Below, piece by piece: positions 4,769 through 5,495 of a stretch of 5,495 nt of DNA. A model generated the notes under the pieces. It worked only from the letters and a program-made list of their open reading frames with translations, had not been told where the DNA came from and searched no databases. The position numbers were made by a program, and so were the translations under genes. Positions within the stretch are counted from its first letter, which is position 1. Each line of letters opens with the position of its first letter. This DNA comes from Bacillota bacterium (GTDB lineage: Bacteria; Bacillota_E; Sulfobacillia; Sulfobacillales; Sulfobacillaceae): positions 1 to 5,495 of the forward strand of contig JAKAAS010000165.1 in NCBI GenBank assembly GCA_021802225.1. The letters are read 5' to 3'.

Positions 4769-5495
4769 ATGGGCCGAATCATCGCTGTGGCCAACCAAAA
4801 GGGCGGGGTCGGCAAAACGACCACGGTGATCAATCTTGCCGCATACCTGGCCGATTCCGGGAAAAGGGTGCTTGCGGTGGATATCGACCCGCAAGGAAAT
4901 ACCACCACGGGACTGGGAATTGAAAAGCAAACGGTTGATGTGTCGATTTATGATGTGATTTTGGACGGGCAGCCTTTGATGGAAGCATTAATGCCGACAG
5001 ATGTCGTGGGTCTGCATTTGGTTCCTGCAACCATGGACCTGGCTGGGGCGGAAGTGGACCTGTCGCAGGTATCGCACCGGGAGATGCGGCTGAAAGAATC
5101 TCTGCGGCCGATAAAGGACCGCTACGACTATATTTTTATCGACTGCCCGCCGTCCCTGGGCTTGTTGACCGTGAATGCCCTTTGCGCTGCTGACCGGGTC
5201 ATGATTCCCATTCAGTGTGAATTTTTTGCTTTGGAAGGCTTGTCCCAGCTGCTGTCCACGATTGACCTGGTGAAATCCCGGCTGAATCCGTCCTTGGCTC
5301 TAGAAGGGATCCTGCTCACGATGTTTGACGGGCGGACCAATTTGGCGACGCAGGTGGCTGAGGAGGTGCGGCAGCATTTCACGACGCAAGTGTATACCGC
5401 GGTCATTCCCCGCACGGTGCGTTTGAGTGAAGCGCCGAGCCACGGACTGCCGATCATGCGCTACGATCCGAAATCGCGGGGGGCGGAAGGATATC
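4769..5495 (+). CDS. parA: ParA/Soj chromosome-partitioning ATPase, cut by window edge
   Basis: ParA is a deviant Walker A ATPase that binds DNA non-specifically as an ATP dimer and works with ParB-parS in origin segregation. In B. subtilis Soj also controls DnaA. The visible 242 codons start MGRIIAVANQKGGVGKTTTV, containing the deviant Walker A KGGVGKTT (11-18) with both lysines, followed by VDIDPQGN (37-44). YDYIFIDCPPSLGLLTVNAL (119-138) forms the Walker B region. VIPRTVRLSEAPSHGLPI (212-229) is the characteristic ParA/Soj C-terminal motif. The family is about 250-260 residues, so only a few residues are missing. There is no N-terminal helix-turn-helix domain, which argues for the chromosomal Soj class, not a plasmid ParA. 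The start is set by AGGAGG at 4754-4759, nine bases upstream. parB would be expected just beyond the right edge. Confidence 0.96.
   Translation, partial: MGRIIAVANQKGGVGKTTTVINLAAYLADSGKRVLAVDIDPQGNTTTGLGIEKQTVDVSIYDVILDGQPLMEALMPTDVVGLHLVPATMDLAGAEVDLSQVSHREMRLKESLRPIKDRYDYIFIDCPPSLGLLTVNALCAADRVMIPIQCEFFALEGLSQLLSTIDLVKSRLNPSLALEGILLTMFDGRTNLATQVAEEVRQHFTTQVYTAVIPRTVRLSEAPSHGLPIMRYDPKSRGAEGY

Noticed and set aside
5370..5390. parS-like word around the TTTCACGA in parA
   Set aside because: Only one half resembles the parS palindrome TGTTTCACGTGAAACA; the other half does not match, so no parS site is called.

Overview
This window is the chromosomal replication-origin neighbourhood of a Gram-positive, Bacillota-type bacterium. 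The order dnaN-dnaA (minus strand), then rpmH-rnpA-yidD-yidC, rsmG and parA (plus strand), is the classic origin layout of that group. The sequence is fairly GC-rich, codon third positions are G/C-rich, and Shine-Dalgarno sites are of the AGGAGG class, so a moderately high-GC Bacillota lineage is likely (Sulfobacillus-like is a guess, not shown). Nothing looks foreign, and there is no insertion sequence, CRISPR array, tRNA or rRNA.

Left part (1-2112, minus strand). The N-terminal 146 codons of dnaN (sliding clamp) run off the left edge. A 289-bp dnaN-dnaA spacer follows. It holds two abutting DnaA-box-like 9-mers, a C-tract, a run of DnaA-trio-like triplets and an A/T tract, in the order expected of a basal unwinding element. 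Then comes a complete dnaA of 460 codons.

Centre (2113-2361). The dnaA-rpmH intergenic region carries DnaA boxes, an AT-rich stretch and two divergent sigma-A-type promoters, one for dnaA and one for rpmH, with a DnaA-box-like site between their -35 elements. Together with the dnaN-dnaA spacer this makes a bipartite oriC like that of Bacillus subtilis.

Right part (2362-3769, plus strand). rpmH (L34), rnpA (RNase P protein), yidD and yidC form a compact operon for ribosome and tRNA maturation and membrane protein insertion. A small intrinsic terminator lies just after yidC. rsmG (16S rRNA G527 methyltransferase) follows directly, without the jag, mnmE and mnmG genes that usually sit between yidC and rsmG. 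A 232-bp non-coding spacer with an imperfect direct repeat and a TATAAT element precedes parA (soj), which is cut by the right edge. No noc gene separates rsmG and parA.

Functionally, the window joins initiation (DnaA, oriC), elongation (DnaN) and segregation (ParA) to growth-linked translation and membrane genes. The genes are housekeeping; the most informative parts are the origin architecture and the shortened gene order.
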